From positions 1 to 32,228 of the forward strand of contig DATELY010000186.1 in NCBI GenBank assembly GCA_035276085.1: a stretch of DNA of 32,228 nt, read 5' to 3'. The notes under the pieces are model-generated. The model did no database searches. It had not been told where the DNA came from and saw only the letters and a program-made list of their open reading frames with translations. Origin of the DNA: DATELY01 sp035276085 (GTDB lineage Bacteria > Pseudomonadota > Gammaproteobacteria > Steroidobacterales > Steroidobacteraceae). The translations under genes and the position numbers were made by a program. Positions 8,146 to 15,903 of the stretch are shown piece by piece (position 1 is the stretch's first letter; every line of letters starts with the position of its first letter).

Positions 8146-10635
8146 ATGCGCACGCTGCGATTGGCGCTCATCGCGCTGTCACGCGACTATCGCTCAGGCG
8201 AGCTCACGATCCTGTTGCTCGCGCTGCTGGTGGCGGTATCTGCGTTGACGGCAGTCGGCTTCTTCACGGCGCGAGTGAATCTGGCGGTCGAGCAGCAAGC
8301 GGGCGAAGTGCTCGCCGCGGATCTGCGTTTGCGGTCGCAGCGTCCACTGAAGGACGACTACTTCGCAACGGCGCAACGCCTGGGCGCTCAGACGGCGCAG
8401 ATGTCTGTATTTCCAAGCGTCGTATTCCTCGGCGATACCAGCCAGCTAGCCGCGGTGACCGCGATTACTCCGGGCTACCCGTTGCGCGGCCGTTTGAAGA
8501 TTGCCTCCGCTCCGTTCGAACGCGGCGTCGAGACGAACCGCTTACCCGAACCGGGTGAGGTGTGGGCGGAAGGTCGACTGCTCGCGGCACTCAACGCCAA
8601 GCTTGGAGATCGTCTGCGAGTGGGCGCGCACGAGCTCAAGGTGACTGCAGTGCTGGCCTATCGGCCGGATCAAGGCAGTCAGTTCGTCGATCTCGCGCCC
8701 ACGCTGCTGATACGGCTCGAGGATGTGCCGGCAACTCGCCTGATTCAACCCGGCAGCCGCGTGAGCTACATCGGTCTGTTTGCGGGTCCACCGAACGCGA
8801 TCAATGCGCTCAAGAAGGAGCTCACCCGCATCAAAGCACGCGGTGAGCGGCTCATCGACGTTGCCGATGCAAGCCCGCAAATTCGCTCCGCCATGGAGCG
8901 CGCCGGACGCTTTCTCAACCTGGCCGCGATGGTCACGGTACTGTTATCTGCGATCGCCGTTGCGATTGCCTCACGCCGCTACGTGCGCCGCCACCTCGAC
9001 ACCGCAGCGCTGATGAAATGCATGGGCTCGACGCAGCGCCAGGTGCTCGCGATCAGCCTGCTGCAGTTGCTCGTCATCGGCCTTGTCGCAGCCGTGATCG
9101 GCAGTGCCGTCGGCTATCTTGCGCAGAGCGTGCTGGCCTGGATTCTCCGCGATCTCTTGCGCGGCGATTTACCGGCAGCGCCTTGGCACAGCGCCTATCT
9201 CGGACTCGCCACCGCGATTTCGATGTTGCTCGGGTTCGCGTTGCCGCCACTCCTGCAGTTGCGTCACGTGCCACCCGCACGTGTGTTGCGGCGTAACTTG
9301 GAACCGCCGCCTCTGCGTTACGTAACGGTCTACGGCGCGGCGGTTGCCGCCTTGATCGCGTTGATGGCGTACCTCGTGCGCGACGTTCGGCTCGTCGCGT
9401 ATGTCGCCGTCGGCACGTTCGCCACGTTCGTGGTGCTGTTTGCCGGCGGTTGGCTGCTGGTGCGCGCGTTGAGCCGGATCCGCACGCGCGTCGGCGTGGC
9501 GTGGCGCTACGGCATTGCGAACATCGCGCGCCGTGGGCGCGAGAGTGTCGTGCAGATCGTTGCCTTCGGTCTGGGGCTGATGGTGTTGCTGCTGCTCGCG
9601 GTGGTGCGCAACGACTTGCTGGAGGACTGGCGTGCGAGCCTGCCGCAAGACGCACCCAACCACTTCCTCATCAACATTCGGCCCGACGCAGGCGAATCTC
9701 TGCGGCAGTACTTCGCAGACCATGGCGTTTCCCCGCCAGAACTGGCCCCGATGATTCGCGCCCGCCTGCAAGCAATCAACGGCGTTCCGGTCACTGAGCG
9801 CACCTTCACGACCGATCGCGCGCGCGGTTTCGTGGAGCGCGAAGCGAATCTCACCTGGTCGGCGACGCTGCCAGCCGGCAACACCATCACGGCCGGCAAA
9901 TGGTGGCGGGTCGGGGACCACGGCGGCCCCCGGGTTTCGGTCGAGCAAGAGATTGCCGACGTACTTGGATTGAAGCTGGGCGATGAGCTGTCCTATGACG
10001 TCGCGGGCGAAACCGTCAACGCCAGGATCGCGAGCATTCGCCGCGTACAGTGGGACACGTTCACACCGAATTTCTTCCTGGTGTTCTCGCCCGGTGTCCT
10101 GGAGGACACGGCCGGCACGTACATCACCGCGATTCATCTCCAAACCGATCAGCGGCGCTTACTGGCGGAGTTGGTGCGGCGCTTCCCCGAAGTCACGGTG
10201 ATCGACGTTGAGGCGCTGCTGACGCAAGTGCGCAATGTGATGGATAAAGCGTCGCTTGCCGTGCAGTACGTGTTCATCTTCACGCTGATTGCCGGCGTCA
10301 TCGTGTTGTTGGCCGCGATCCAGTCGACGCGCGATGAGCGCCGGTACGAAAGCGCCATCTTGCGTACCTTGGGTGCGGCACGGCGAGTGGTGTTCATCGG
10401 CGTGGCTACCGAATTCACCGTGCTGGGATTCCTCGCCGGCATCCTGGCAGCCACAGGAGCCAGCGCCGCGGGTTATTTTCTAGCGCGCGAGGTATTCAAT
10501 CTGCGCTACGAGCTCGATGTGCGGGTGTGGCTCGTGGGCACCATCGCCGGCTGCCTGCTCGTCGGCATCAGTGGCACCTGGGCCGCGCGCTCGGTGGTGA
10601 ATCATCCGCCCGTCGAGGTGTTACGCAGAACGTGA
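8146..10635 (+). CDS. ybbP: ABC transporter permease, YbbP/FtsX family
   Basis: The 829-residue integral membrane protein has the size and architecture of YbbP. An N-terminal membrane anchor (ILLLALLVAVSALTAVGFF) is followed by a periplasmic MacB-like part. Next comes a cluster of FtsX-type membrane helices from about residue 260 (MVTVLLSAIAVAIA, ISLLQLLVIGLVAAVIGSAVGYL). A second periplasmic domain sits around residues 480-690, and a final set of helices begins at YVFIFTLIAGVIVLLAAI. The motif RRRHLDTAALMKCMGSTQRQ-like stretch and DERRYESAILRTLGA are the conserved FtsX coupling segments. ATG 8146 lies two bases after the ybbA stop; a TTG at 8140 overlapping it is less likely. It pairs with YbbA; the transported molecule is unknown. 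Confidence 0.93.
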   Translation: MRTLRLALIALSRDYRSGELTILLLALLVAVSALTAVGFFTARVNLAVEQQAGEVLAADLRLRSQRPLKDDYFATAQRLGAQTAQMSVFPSVVFLGDTSQLAAVTAITPGYPLRGRLKIASAPFERGVETNRLPEPGEVWAEGRLLAALNAKLGDRLRVGAHELKVTAVLAYRPDQGSQFVDLAPTLLIRLEDVPATRLIQPGSRVSYIGLFAGPPNAINALKKELTRIKARGERLIDVADASPQIRSAMERAGRFLNLAAMVTVLLSAIAVAIASRRYVRRHLDTAALMKCMGSTQRQVLAISLLQLLVIGLVAAVIGSAVGYLAQSVLAWILRDLLRGDLPAAPWHSAYLGLATAISMLLGFALPPLLQLRHVPPARVLRRNLEPPPLRYVTVYGAAVAALIALMAYLVRDVRLVAYVAVGTFATFVVLFAGGWLLVRALSRIRTRVGVAWRYGIANIARRGRESVVQIVAFGLGLMVLLLLAVVRNDLLEDWRASLPQDAPNHFLINIRPDAGESLRQYFADHGVSPPELAPMIRARLQAINGVPVTERTFTTDRARGFVEREANLTWSATLPAGNTITAGKWWRVGDHGGPRVSVEQEIADVLGLKLGDELSYDVAGETVNARIASIRRVQWDTFTPNFFLVFSPGVLEDTAGTYITAIHLQTDQRRLLAELVRRFPEVTVIDVEALLTQVRNVMDKASLAVQYVFIFTLIAGVIVLLAAIQSTRDERRYESAILRTLGAARRVVFIGVATEFTVLGFLAGILAATGASAAGYFLAREVFNLRYELDVRVWLVGTIAGCLLVGISGTWAARSVVNHPPVEVLRRT

Positions 10636-10648
10636 GTGAACGCTCTGC

Positions 10649-11422
10649 TTACTCCAGGCCAACGGTAATCCAGCCCGCCGGCTCGAGCTGACCCCGCCAC
10701 GTGTAGCCCTCCACTTTGAACACGTACTGTCCCGGCCCGAACGCGGAGGAATTCAGCGCCAGGCGCAGCTCGCGGTTGGAATCGCGTGCCACCCGGCGTA
10801 GAACGAGCAAGCGGGCGTCGTCGCGTTTCTGAATCGTGATCTGATACTGCGCGTACGCGAGCTCGGCCGTATCGATGCTCAGCTCCAGGAGCTGAGCCGG
10901 CTCAGGCCAGCCAAGAGAGATCGTGGGCTCGACTGGCACACCACCGCGATTGAGCTGCACTTTGAAGTTCTGCACGTTCGATGGCGCCTGCAGCTGCGAT
11001 TTCTGCACGGATTGCTTCAGGTGCTGGAGTTCCGCGGCCAAGGAGCGCGCGCGCAAGCCATAGAGCACGGTACCCGCCGCCAGTAGCGCGACTGCCGCGA
11101 GCAGCGAATACACCAGACCCTTGCTCGCACCGACCGCGTGACGCACGACCCGCGCCGGTGCGTCGTCCTCTTCATCGCTGTCCAGGCCTTCGGTCGCCGC
11201 GATCGTCACGCTGGATGGGATCGTTTGAAACATCCCCGTCTCGCTGTGTTCCAGCGGTTGCCGGGAGAGCCGCGCCTTCAAGCGCACGGGAATGGGCATG
11301 TCCTGCAACACGTCCGGATGCTCGAGGCAGTACTTCTCGAACTGCCGTGCCTCTCGCACCGTCAGGTCGCCTGCCAGGTAGCGATCCACGATGCGCTGCT
11401 CTTTGATGCTTTGCTGATCCAT
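10649..11422 (-). CDS. Anti-sigma-factor-like single-pass membrane protein, function unknown
   Basis: A 257-residue protein read from the ATG at 11422; an upstream in-frame start at 11464 would add 14 unlikely residues. Residues 8-40 (EQRIVDRYLAGDLTVREARQ, then FEKYCLEHPDV) resemble the N-terminal helices of zinc-finger anti-sigma factors. Only one cysteine is present and the His/Cys zinc set is missing. A very acidic linker (around 79-90, DSDEEDD) precedes one membrane helix at about 102-122 (GLVYSLLAAVALLAAGTVLY). A short predicted coiled coil (123-145) and a beta-rich C-terminal domain follow, probably periplasmic, ending in GQYVFKVEGYTWRGQLEPAG. No sigma factor gene is adjacent. Function is not claimed; a regulator or envelope sensor is a guess from topology. 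Confidence 0.7.
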   Translation of the reverse strand: MDQQSIKEQRIVDRYLAGDLTVREARQFEKYCLEHPDVLQDMPIPVRLKARLSRQPLEHSETGMFQTIPSSVTIAATEGLDSDEEDDAPARVVRHAVGASKGLVYSLLAAVALLAAGTVLYGLRARSLAAELQHLKQSVQKSQLQAPSNVQNFKVQLNRGGVPVEPTISLGWPEPAQLLELSIDTAELAYAQYQITIQKRDDARLLVLRRVARDSNRELRLALNSSAFGPGQYVFKVEGYTWRGQLEPAGWITVGLE

Positions 11423-11503
11423 ACCCGGATTCGAGACGCCGCCTCGTCGGCGAACGGCGTACACAGTAAGCGCGGTGATGTCAGGGGTAAAGAAGAAGCG
11501 CGC

Positions 11504-12394
11504 TCAAACGTTCACGCGGCGCGCGCGATACAGGCTGTCGAGCGCATAGATCGACAGTGCCAGCCAGATCAGGCAGAAGCCCCAAAGTCGTGCACGCGGC
11601 ATGGGCTCGTGGAAGAGCCACACGCCCAAGGCAAGCTGTAACGACGGCGCCAGATACTGAATCAAGCCGATCGTCGAGTAGGGAATGAGTCGTGCGCCGT
11701 ATGAAAACAGTGCGAGCGGCACTGCCGTGACCACGCCGCCCAGCATGAGCAGCACATCGATAGGCCACCCGATATGACCGAATGCGACGCGATCATGCGC
11801 AGCCATCCAGCCCAGTGCCGCGAGTCCAAAGGGGAAAATCAGTAACGTTTCGGTCGCAAGGCCGGTGACCGCCTCCACGTTCATCATTTTCCGAATGAGG
11901 CCGTACGAGCCGAAAGAGCACGCCAATACCAGCGAAATCCATGGCAGGCGGCCCGCAAACCAGGTCAGGTATGCCACCCCGCCGACGGCGCACGCCACCG
12001 CCACGCACTGCCACAGATTCAAGCGTTCGCGCAGAACGAGCACGCCCAGTACGACATTCACCAGGGGATTGATGAAATAGCCCAGGCTCGTCTCGATCAC
12101 GTGGCCGCTGTGGACCGCCCACACGTACACGAACCAGTTCACCGTGATCAGCGTGGCTGAAAGCATCAACCGATTGCGCGTCGGGCCGTCGAGCAGGGCG
12201 TGCTTCACGCCTGCGAGTGCCCGCTTCCACGCCAGCCAACCGAGCACGAACACGCAGCACCACAGCGCGCGTTGAATCATGATCTCGAGCGGTGAAGCGA
12301 GCGCGAGCGCCTTCAGATAGACCGGCAACAAACCCCAGATCAGGAATGCACCGACCGCGGCCGCGAAGCCGCGCGTGCCGTCACTTCGCGTCAT
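11504..12394 (-). CDS. rarD: RarD, EamA-family drug/metabolite transporter
   Basis: A 296-residue inner-membrane protein with about ten hydrophobic helices in two EamA halves. The beginning GFAAAVGAFLIWGLLPVYLKAL and the segments EIMIQRALWC, TVNWFVYVWAVHSGHVIETSLGYFINPL and LIPYSTIGLIQYLAPSLQL are diagnostic of the RarD subfamily (named for chloramphenicol sensitivity in older work; physiological substrate not established). The first 14 bases overlap the end of the upstream SRPBCC gene on the same strand, so the two are probably co-translated. The internal motif L-RER-LNLWQ-A-A-GV is conserved in the family. Confidence 0.94.
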   Translation of the reverse strand: MTRSDGTRGFAAAVGAFLIWGLLPVYLKALALASPLEIMIQRALWCCVFVLGWLAWKRALAGVKHALLDGPTRNRLMLSATLITVNWFVYVWAVHSGHVIETSLGYFINPLVNVVLGVLVLRERLNLWQCVAVACAVGGVAYLTWFAGRLPWISLVLACSFGSYGLIRKMMNVEAVTGLATETLLIFPFGLAALGWMAAHDRVAFGHIGWPIDVLLMLGGVVTAVPLALFSYGARLIPYSTIGLIQYLAPSLQLALGVWLFHEPMPRARLWGFCLIWLALSIYALDSLYRARRVNV

Positions 12395-12971
12395 CGTGAG
12401 GCTGCGCGCAATGCGCGCACTGCGGTCGATAGCGCTTCACCAGTCGATCCAACGTCGCGCGATGTCGTTGCTCCGTTGCGGCACGCGCTGCCTGTGAAGG
12501 GGCGCTGTCGTCATACCCGAGCGTCACGACGCGCACGTGTGTCGTGGCGCCCGCAATGGAATTGAAATAGATCACCGTCCAGGTCTTCAGGAACGCATCG
12601 CGGTTCGCAAACGCGGCCGGCACCTGCGTGGGCCGGGAGGCGAGCATGTGGGGCGGGTCGAACGCGAGGAGCTCGCGTGCCATGCTGTTCTCGTCTCCCA
12701 GCGTGCCGCCCGCATCGGCGTGTGTGCGCACCAGACCACCAATCCGCAGGTCGACGTCGGCCTTTGCAGCGCCGAGCTCCTGATAGCCCGCGGCCGTCGT
12801 GAAGAGTGCCCATACCGTGTCGATCGGCGCGTTGACGACGGCTTCCGTCACCAACGCTTCTGCCGCATGAGCATGCGCATCGACTGCGAGCCACAACGTG
12901 ACACTCGCCAGCAGGGCTCGTACGCTTCGCCCCCCGGCTCGCAGGTGAGCCGTCGCATATTCGCTCAACAC
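12381..12971 (-). CDS. Exported SRPBCC (START-like) domain protein
   Basis: This 196-residue protein carries a Bet v1/START-like fold, recognised from VTEAVVNAPIDTVWALFTTA, the acidic KADVDLRIGG strand and the terminal helix EQRHRATLDRLVKRY. Residues 11-36 (RSVRALLASVTLWLAVDAHAHA) form a probable signal peptide, so it should act in the periplasm. The GTG at 12971 was chosen because GGAG stands about 8 bases ahead of it; a TTG at 12968 is equally close to alignment. SRPBCC proteins bind small hydrophobic molecules, but no ligand can be read from the sequence. It overlaps rarD by 14 bases and is divergent from the thermonuclease gene with almost no space between them. Confidence 0.8.
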   Translation of the reverse strand: MLSEYATAHLRAGGRSVRALLASVTLWLAVDAHAHAAEALVTEAVVNAPIDTVWALFTTAAGYQELGAAKADVDLRIGGLVRTHADAGGTLGDENSMARELLAFDPPHMLASRPTQVPAAFANRDAFLKTWTVIYFNSIAGATTHVRVVTLGYDDSAPSQAARAATEQRHRATLDRLVKRYRPQCAHCAQPHDDAK

Positions 12972-12975
12972 GTCG

Positions 12976-13656
12976 TTGGTCTCCGCAATCTTGTTCTTGC
13001 AGTTGAAATCCCGTCGCTTCGCGGTACTCGCCCTCGCGCTCTTTGGGGCAGACCTTGCCCACGCGCATCCAGGGCCGCTCGACAAAGCAGGCTGTCACGC
13101 CACCCCGAGCACGCACAAGATACATTGTCATCCGCAATGGGCAGCACAGTTGCCGCCGCTCGATGCGGAAGGCGTATTCACAGGTGTCGTGCGCTGGGTC
13201 ATGGATGGCGATACGTTGCAGGTGCTCGTGCGCGGCCGCGCGATGGATGTGCGCCTCGCAGAAGTCGATGCCCCGGAGCGCGCACAACCGTATGGTTGGG
13301 AAGCGGCTCTCACCCTGATCGATCTCGTGCGCAATCGCGCGGTGCGCGTGGCGCCGTATGACGTCGATCGCTACGGTCGGGTCGTGGCCCATGTCTATGT
13401 GGGCGAGCGGGACATCGGCCGTGAGCTCGTACAGCACGGCGCGGCATGGTTCTACTCACGCTACGCGAGCAGTGCCGACTTGTTTGCAGTCGAACGTCAG
13501 GCGCGAGCGGAGAGGCGCGGACTGTGGGCGCTGGCCAAGGAAGAACGGATCGAACCGTGGGAGTGGCGCCGCCGCCAGCGTCGAGCATCGAACGGTGCCC
13601 CTGACCCAACCCTTCCCCGCGCCGCGGAAAAGGAAGAGAGGCCGACTCAGGACTAA
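12976..13656 (+). CDS. Secreted thermonuclease (SNase-like) with an N-terminal Cys/His motif
   Basis: The C-terminal two thirds is a staphylococcal-nuclease-like domain. It has MDGDT (residues 76-80), the catalytic set RLAEVDAPE (Arg93, Asp98, Glu101) and DRYGRVVAHV (Arg135), and then ELVQHGAAWFYSRYA. Ahead of it is a signal peptide (KSRRFAVLALALFGADLAHA). Then comes a short module HPGPLDKAGCH...HKIHCHP (residues 31-53) rich in His and Cys, probably metal-binding. No ATG is available; TTG codons at 12976, 12991, 12997 and 13003 are candidates, and 13003 would give the most typical signal peptide. The last 25 residues come from a G+C-rich repeat-like sequence. It likely cleaves nucleic acids in the periplasm or outside the cell. 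Confidence 0.85.
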   Translation: MVSAILFLQLKSRRFAVLALALFGADLAHAHPGPLDKAGCHATPSTHKIHCHPQWAAQLPPLDAEGVFTGVVRWVMDGDTLQVLVRGRAMDVRLAEVDAPERAQPYGWEAALTLIDLVRNRAVRVAPYDVDRYGRVVAHVYVGERDIGRELVQHGAAWFYSRYASSADLFAVERQARAERRGLWALAKEERIEPWEWRRRQRRASNGAPDPTLPRAAEKEERPTQD

Positions 13657-13731
13657 AGGGGCCTTCATCCTGCCCTGCTACCATGCACTGCGGGCGCAGC
13701 TCGCATCACCCGATAACGGTTCGAGGATTCC

Positions 13732-15258
13732 ATGAGCACGAAGGCAAAGACGGCCATCACGCCCACTCGCGCGGAGAATTACGCCGAGTGGTATCAGCAA
13801 GTGATTCGCGCCGCCGATCTGGCGGAGAACTCGGCCGTGCGTGGCTGCATGGTGATCAAGCCGTGGGGCTATGCCCTGTGGGAAAACATGCAGCGCGTGC
13901 TGGACGACATGTTCAAGGCCACGGGTCACCAGAACGCTTACTTCCCGCTGTTCATTCCCCTTTCTTTCCTGGAAAAGGAAGCGGCACACATCGAAGGGTT
14001 CGCCAAGGAATGTGCGGTCGTGACGCACCATCGCCTGGAGGCTCGCGACGGCAAGCTGGTGCCGGCGGGCGAGCTGGAAGAGCCGCTCATCGTGCGTCCC
14101 ACCTCAGAGACGATCATCGGCGATGCGTTCTCCCGCTGGGTGCAGAGCTATCGCGACCTGCCGCTGCTGATCAATCAATGGGCGAACGTCGTGCGCTGGG
14201 AGATGCGCACGCGCATGTTCCTGCGCACCACCGAGTTCCTGTGGCAGGAAGGCCATACCGCCCATGCGACGCGGGAAGATGCCATTGCCGAGACACTGCG
14301 CATGCTCGACGTCTATGCCGAGTTCGCGGAAGCGTGGCTCGCCATGCCGGTGATCAAGGGCGAGAAAACGGCGGGTGAGCGCTTCCCAGGTGCCGAACAG
14401 ACGTTCTGCATCGAAGCGATGATGCAGGATCGCAAGGCACTGCAGGCCGGCACGAGTCATTTCCTCGGCCAGAACTTTGCCAAGGCGAGCAACATCCAGT
14501 TCCTGGATCAGACCGGCATACATCAGTTCGCGTGGACCACGAGCTGGGGTGTGTCGACGCGCCTGATCGGCGGCATGCTCATGACCCATTCCGACGACGA
14601 TGGTTTCGTGTTGCCGCCCAAGTTGGCGCCGACACACATCGCGATCATCCCGGTCATTCACACCGACGACGTGCGCCCGCGCGTGCTCGAGTATTGCCAC
14701 GCGGTTGCGAACGCGTTGCGGGCGCAGCGCTTCGCCGATCGACCCATCAATGTCGTGGTCGATGAGCGCGACGAGCGCAGCGGCGAGAAAGTGTGGCACT
14801 GGATCAAGAAAGGTGTGCCGCTGCGGATCGAGATCGGACCGCGCGATATCGAGAAGGATGCCCTGTTCGTCGGCCGTCGCGACCGCACGCCCAAGGACAA
14901 GCAGGCCGTGCCTCGCGAAGAGTTCGTCCGCACCGTTGCCGACAGTTTGCAGTCCATACACGACGGCCTGCATGCGCGCGCGCTGGCTCACCGGCAGGCG
15001 CACGAGTACAGGATCGATACGAAAGAAGAGTTCTATGCGTTCTTCACCGCCGAGCGCGAGGAACCCAACAAGCCCACGCCGATCCATGGCGGGTTTGCCC
15101 TGACCCACTTCTCGGGCGAACCCGCACTGGAGCAGCAGATCAAGGATGAGCTTTCGGTGACCGTGCGGTGTATTCCGTTTGGCCCCGACGAGCCCGGCGT
15201 GTGTCCATTCACGGGTCGTCCGAGCGCAAAGCGTGTGGTCTGGGCCAAAGCCTATTAG
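13732..15258 (+). CDS. proS: Prolyl-tRNA synthetase, archaeal/eukaryotic-type (short form)
   Basis: This class II synthetase charges tRNA-Pro. At 508 residues it lacks the editing insertion (INS) of the usual roughly 570-residue proteobacterial enzyme. It has the features of the archaeal/eukaryotic-like form: GCMVIKPWGYALWE (residues 38-51), RPTSETII (122-129), the motif 2 loop around RWEMRTRMFLRTTEFLWQEGH (155-175), and DQTGIHQFAWTTSWGVSTR. An anticodon-binding domain follows, and a C-terminal zinc-type domain ends CPFTGRPSAKRVVWAKAY with the terminal Tyr typical of this group. GAGGA 5 bases ahead of ATG 13732 supports the start. That form is unusual for a Gammaproteobacterium; whether another proS exists elsewhere cannot be seen here. 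Confidence 0.95.
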   Translation: MSTKAKTAITPTRAENYAEWYQQVIRAADLAENSAVRGCMVIKPWGYALWENMQRVLDDMFKATGHQNAYFPLFIPLSFLEKEAAHIEGFAKECAVVTHHRLEARDGKLVPAGELEEPLIVRPTSETIIGDAFSRWVQSYRDLPLLINQWANVVRWEMRTRMFLRTTEFLWQEGHTAHATREDAIAETLRMLDVYAEFAEAWLAMPVIKGEKTAGERFPGAEQTFCIEAMMQDRKALQAGTSHFLGQNFAKASNIQFLDQTGIHQFAWTTSWGVSTRLIGGMLMTHSDDDGFVLPPKLAPTHIAIIPVIHTDDVRPRVLEYCHAVANALRAQRFADRPINVVVDERDERSGEKVWHWIKKGVPLRIEIGPRDIEKDALFVGRRDRTPKDKQAVPREEFVRTVADSLQSIHDGLHARALAHRQAHEYRIDTKEEFYAFFTAEREEPNKPTPIHGGFALTHFSGEPALEQQIKDELSVTVRCIPFGPDEPGVCPFTGRPSAKRVVWAKAY

Positions 15259-15715
15259 TTACCGCGCAGACAATTTGCGCAAACAGCTTCCTCTGCTACA
15301 GAAAAAACGCGGCGCGTAACCTGCAAAAAGCGTCGCCGATCACGAACGCTGTCTTAGCGCGTTGATTGCGCGCGTCGTGCTTGCTCGCCGCAAGCAACGT
15401 GCGAACACGCTCACCACTGCGAAAAAAGCGCATTCGCTGCGGCACTACCCGAAGCAGGTGTCAGCGAAACGGAGACGTCGCGAATTCGGTGCAAACACTG
15501 CAATTCGTACAACGTGCTTTTGTCGTACCGGTTCGACAATTGCGAGCTGCGCAACGCGGCCGCTTACTTCCCGCCAACCTCATTCGCACGCGAGCCAATC
15601 GTTCAAAGCTCGCGCGTGCATGAAGGTCTCTCACAAGGCTCTGCGGTCGCTTCAGGTCCAGGGCGCGATTGACCGGAAATGGGGACGTCTTCGTCGCTGA
15701 GACGAAGCTCATCGT
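15259..15715 (+). other. 457-base stretch without a convincing gene, upstream of the riboswitch
   Basis: No reading frame in either direction has recognisable protein character; the short frames here are Arg/Ser/Thr-rich and lack a credible start site. A 7-bp perfect stem (CTTCGTC, 15689-15695, with GACGAAG, 15701-15707) sits just ahead of the riboswitch. The promoter for the riboswitch transcript must lie in this stretch, but no confident -35/-10 pair was found. Confidence 0.5.
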
Positions 15716-15820
15716 CGTGTTTTGTTCAGGGCAAAACCGTCGCGAGATGGTGACGCAAAGCTCTGCGTCCTGCGGGTGCGCGCATGCACCAGCACGGAAC
15801 GGCAGGGCCGCCGAAACACG
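15716..15820 (+). ncRNA. Cyclic-di-GMP-I riboswitch (GEMM-I aptamer)
   Basis: The conserved core is present in order. CAGGGCAAAACC (15727-15738) is followed by hairpin ACCGTC-GCGA-GATGGT (15736-15751), whose GCGA loop is the GNRA tetraloop expected in this class. Then come GACGCAAAGC (15752-15761) and the 3' part GGCAGGGCCGCCGAAAC (15801-15817), which matches the GEMM 3' arm. The outer helix P1 is an 8-bp pairing of CGTGTTTT (15716-15723) with GAAACACG (15813-15820), including one G-U pair. GEMM-I RNAs bind c-di-GMP and control genes for motility, adhesion and matrix. Here the aptamer lies about 80 bases ahead of the ATG of an exported Ig-repeat protein, in the same direction. Confidence 0.93.
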
Positions 15821-15823
15821 CTT

Positions 15824-15898
15824 CGACAACGCTGCTCATGGGGCAGGGACGTTGTCGCAGCGGCGTCAGCACTTGCTAGTCGGACGCCCTTGGGAGGA
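15824..15898 (+). promoter_or_regulatory. Probable expression platform and ribosome-binding site of the riboswitch
   Basis: Two perfect stems follow the aptamer: CGACAACG (15824-15831) with CGTTGTCG (15850-15857), and GGCGTC (15862-15867) with GACGCC (15883-15888). Neither is followed by a U-run, so classic intrinsic termination is not supported. The second stem ends 3 bases before the strong Shine-Dalgarno GGGAGGA (15892-15898), which is spaced 5 bases from ATG 15904. This suggests control of translation or of Rho access. The mechanism is inference. Confidence 0.55.
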
Positions 15899-15903
15899 TT
15901 TTC

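Noticed and set aside
15669..15697. Sigma-70 promoter with TTGACC at 15669-15674 ahead of the riboswitch
   Set aside because: No acceptable -10 element occurs 16-18 bases downstream, and the sequence there forms the 7-bp stem instead.
15824..15857. Intrinsic terminator after the riboswitch aptamer
   Set aside because: The stem is strong but is followed by CAGCGGCG and not a U-run.
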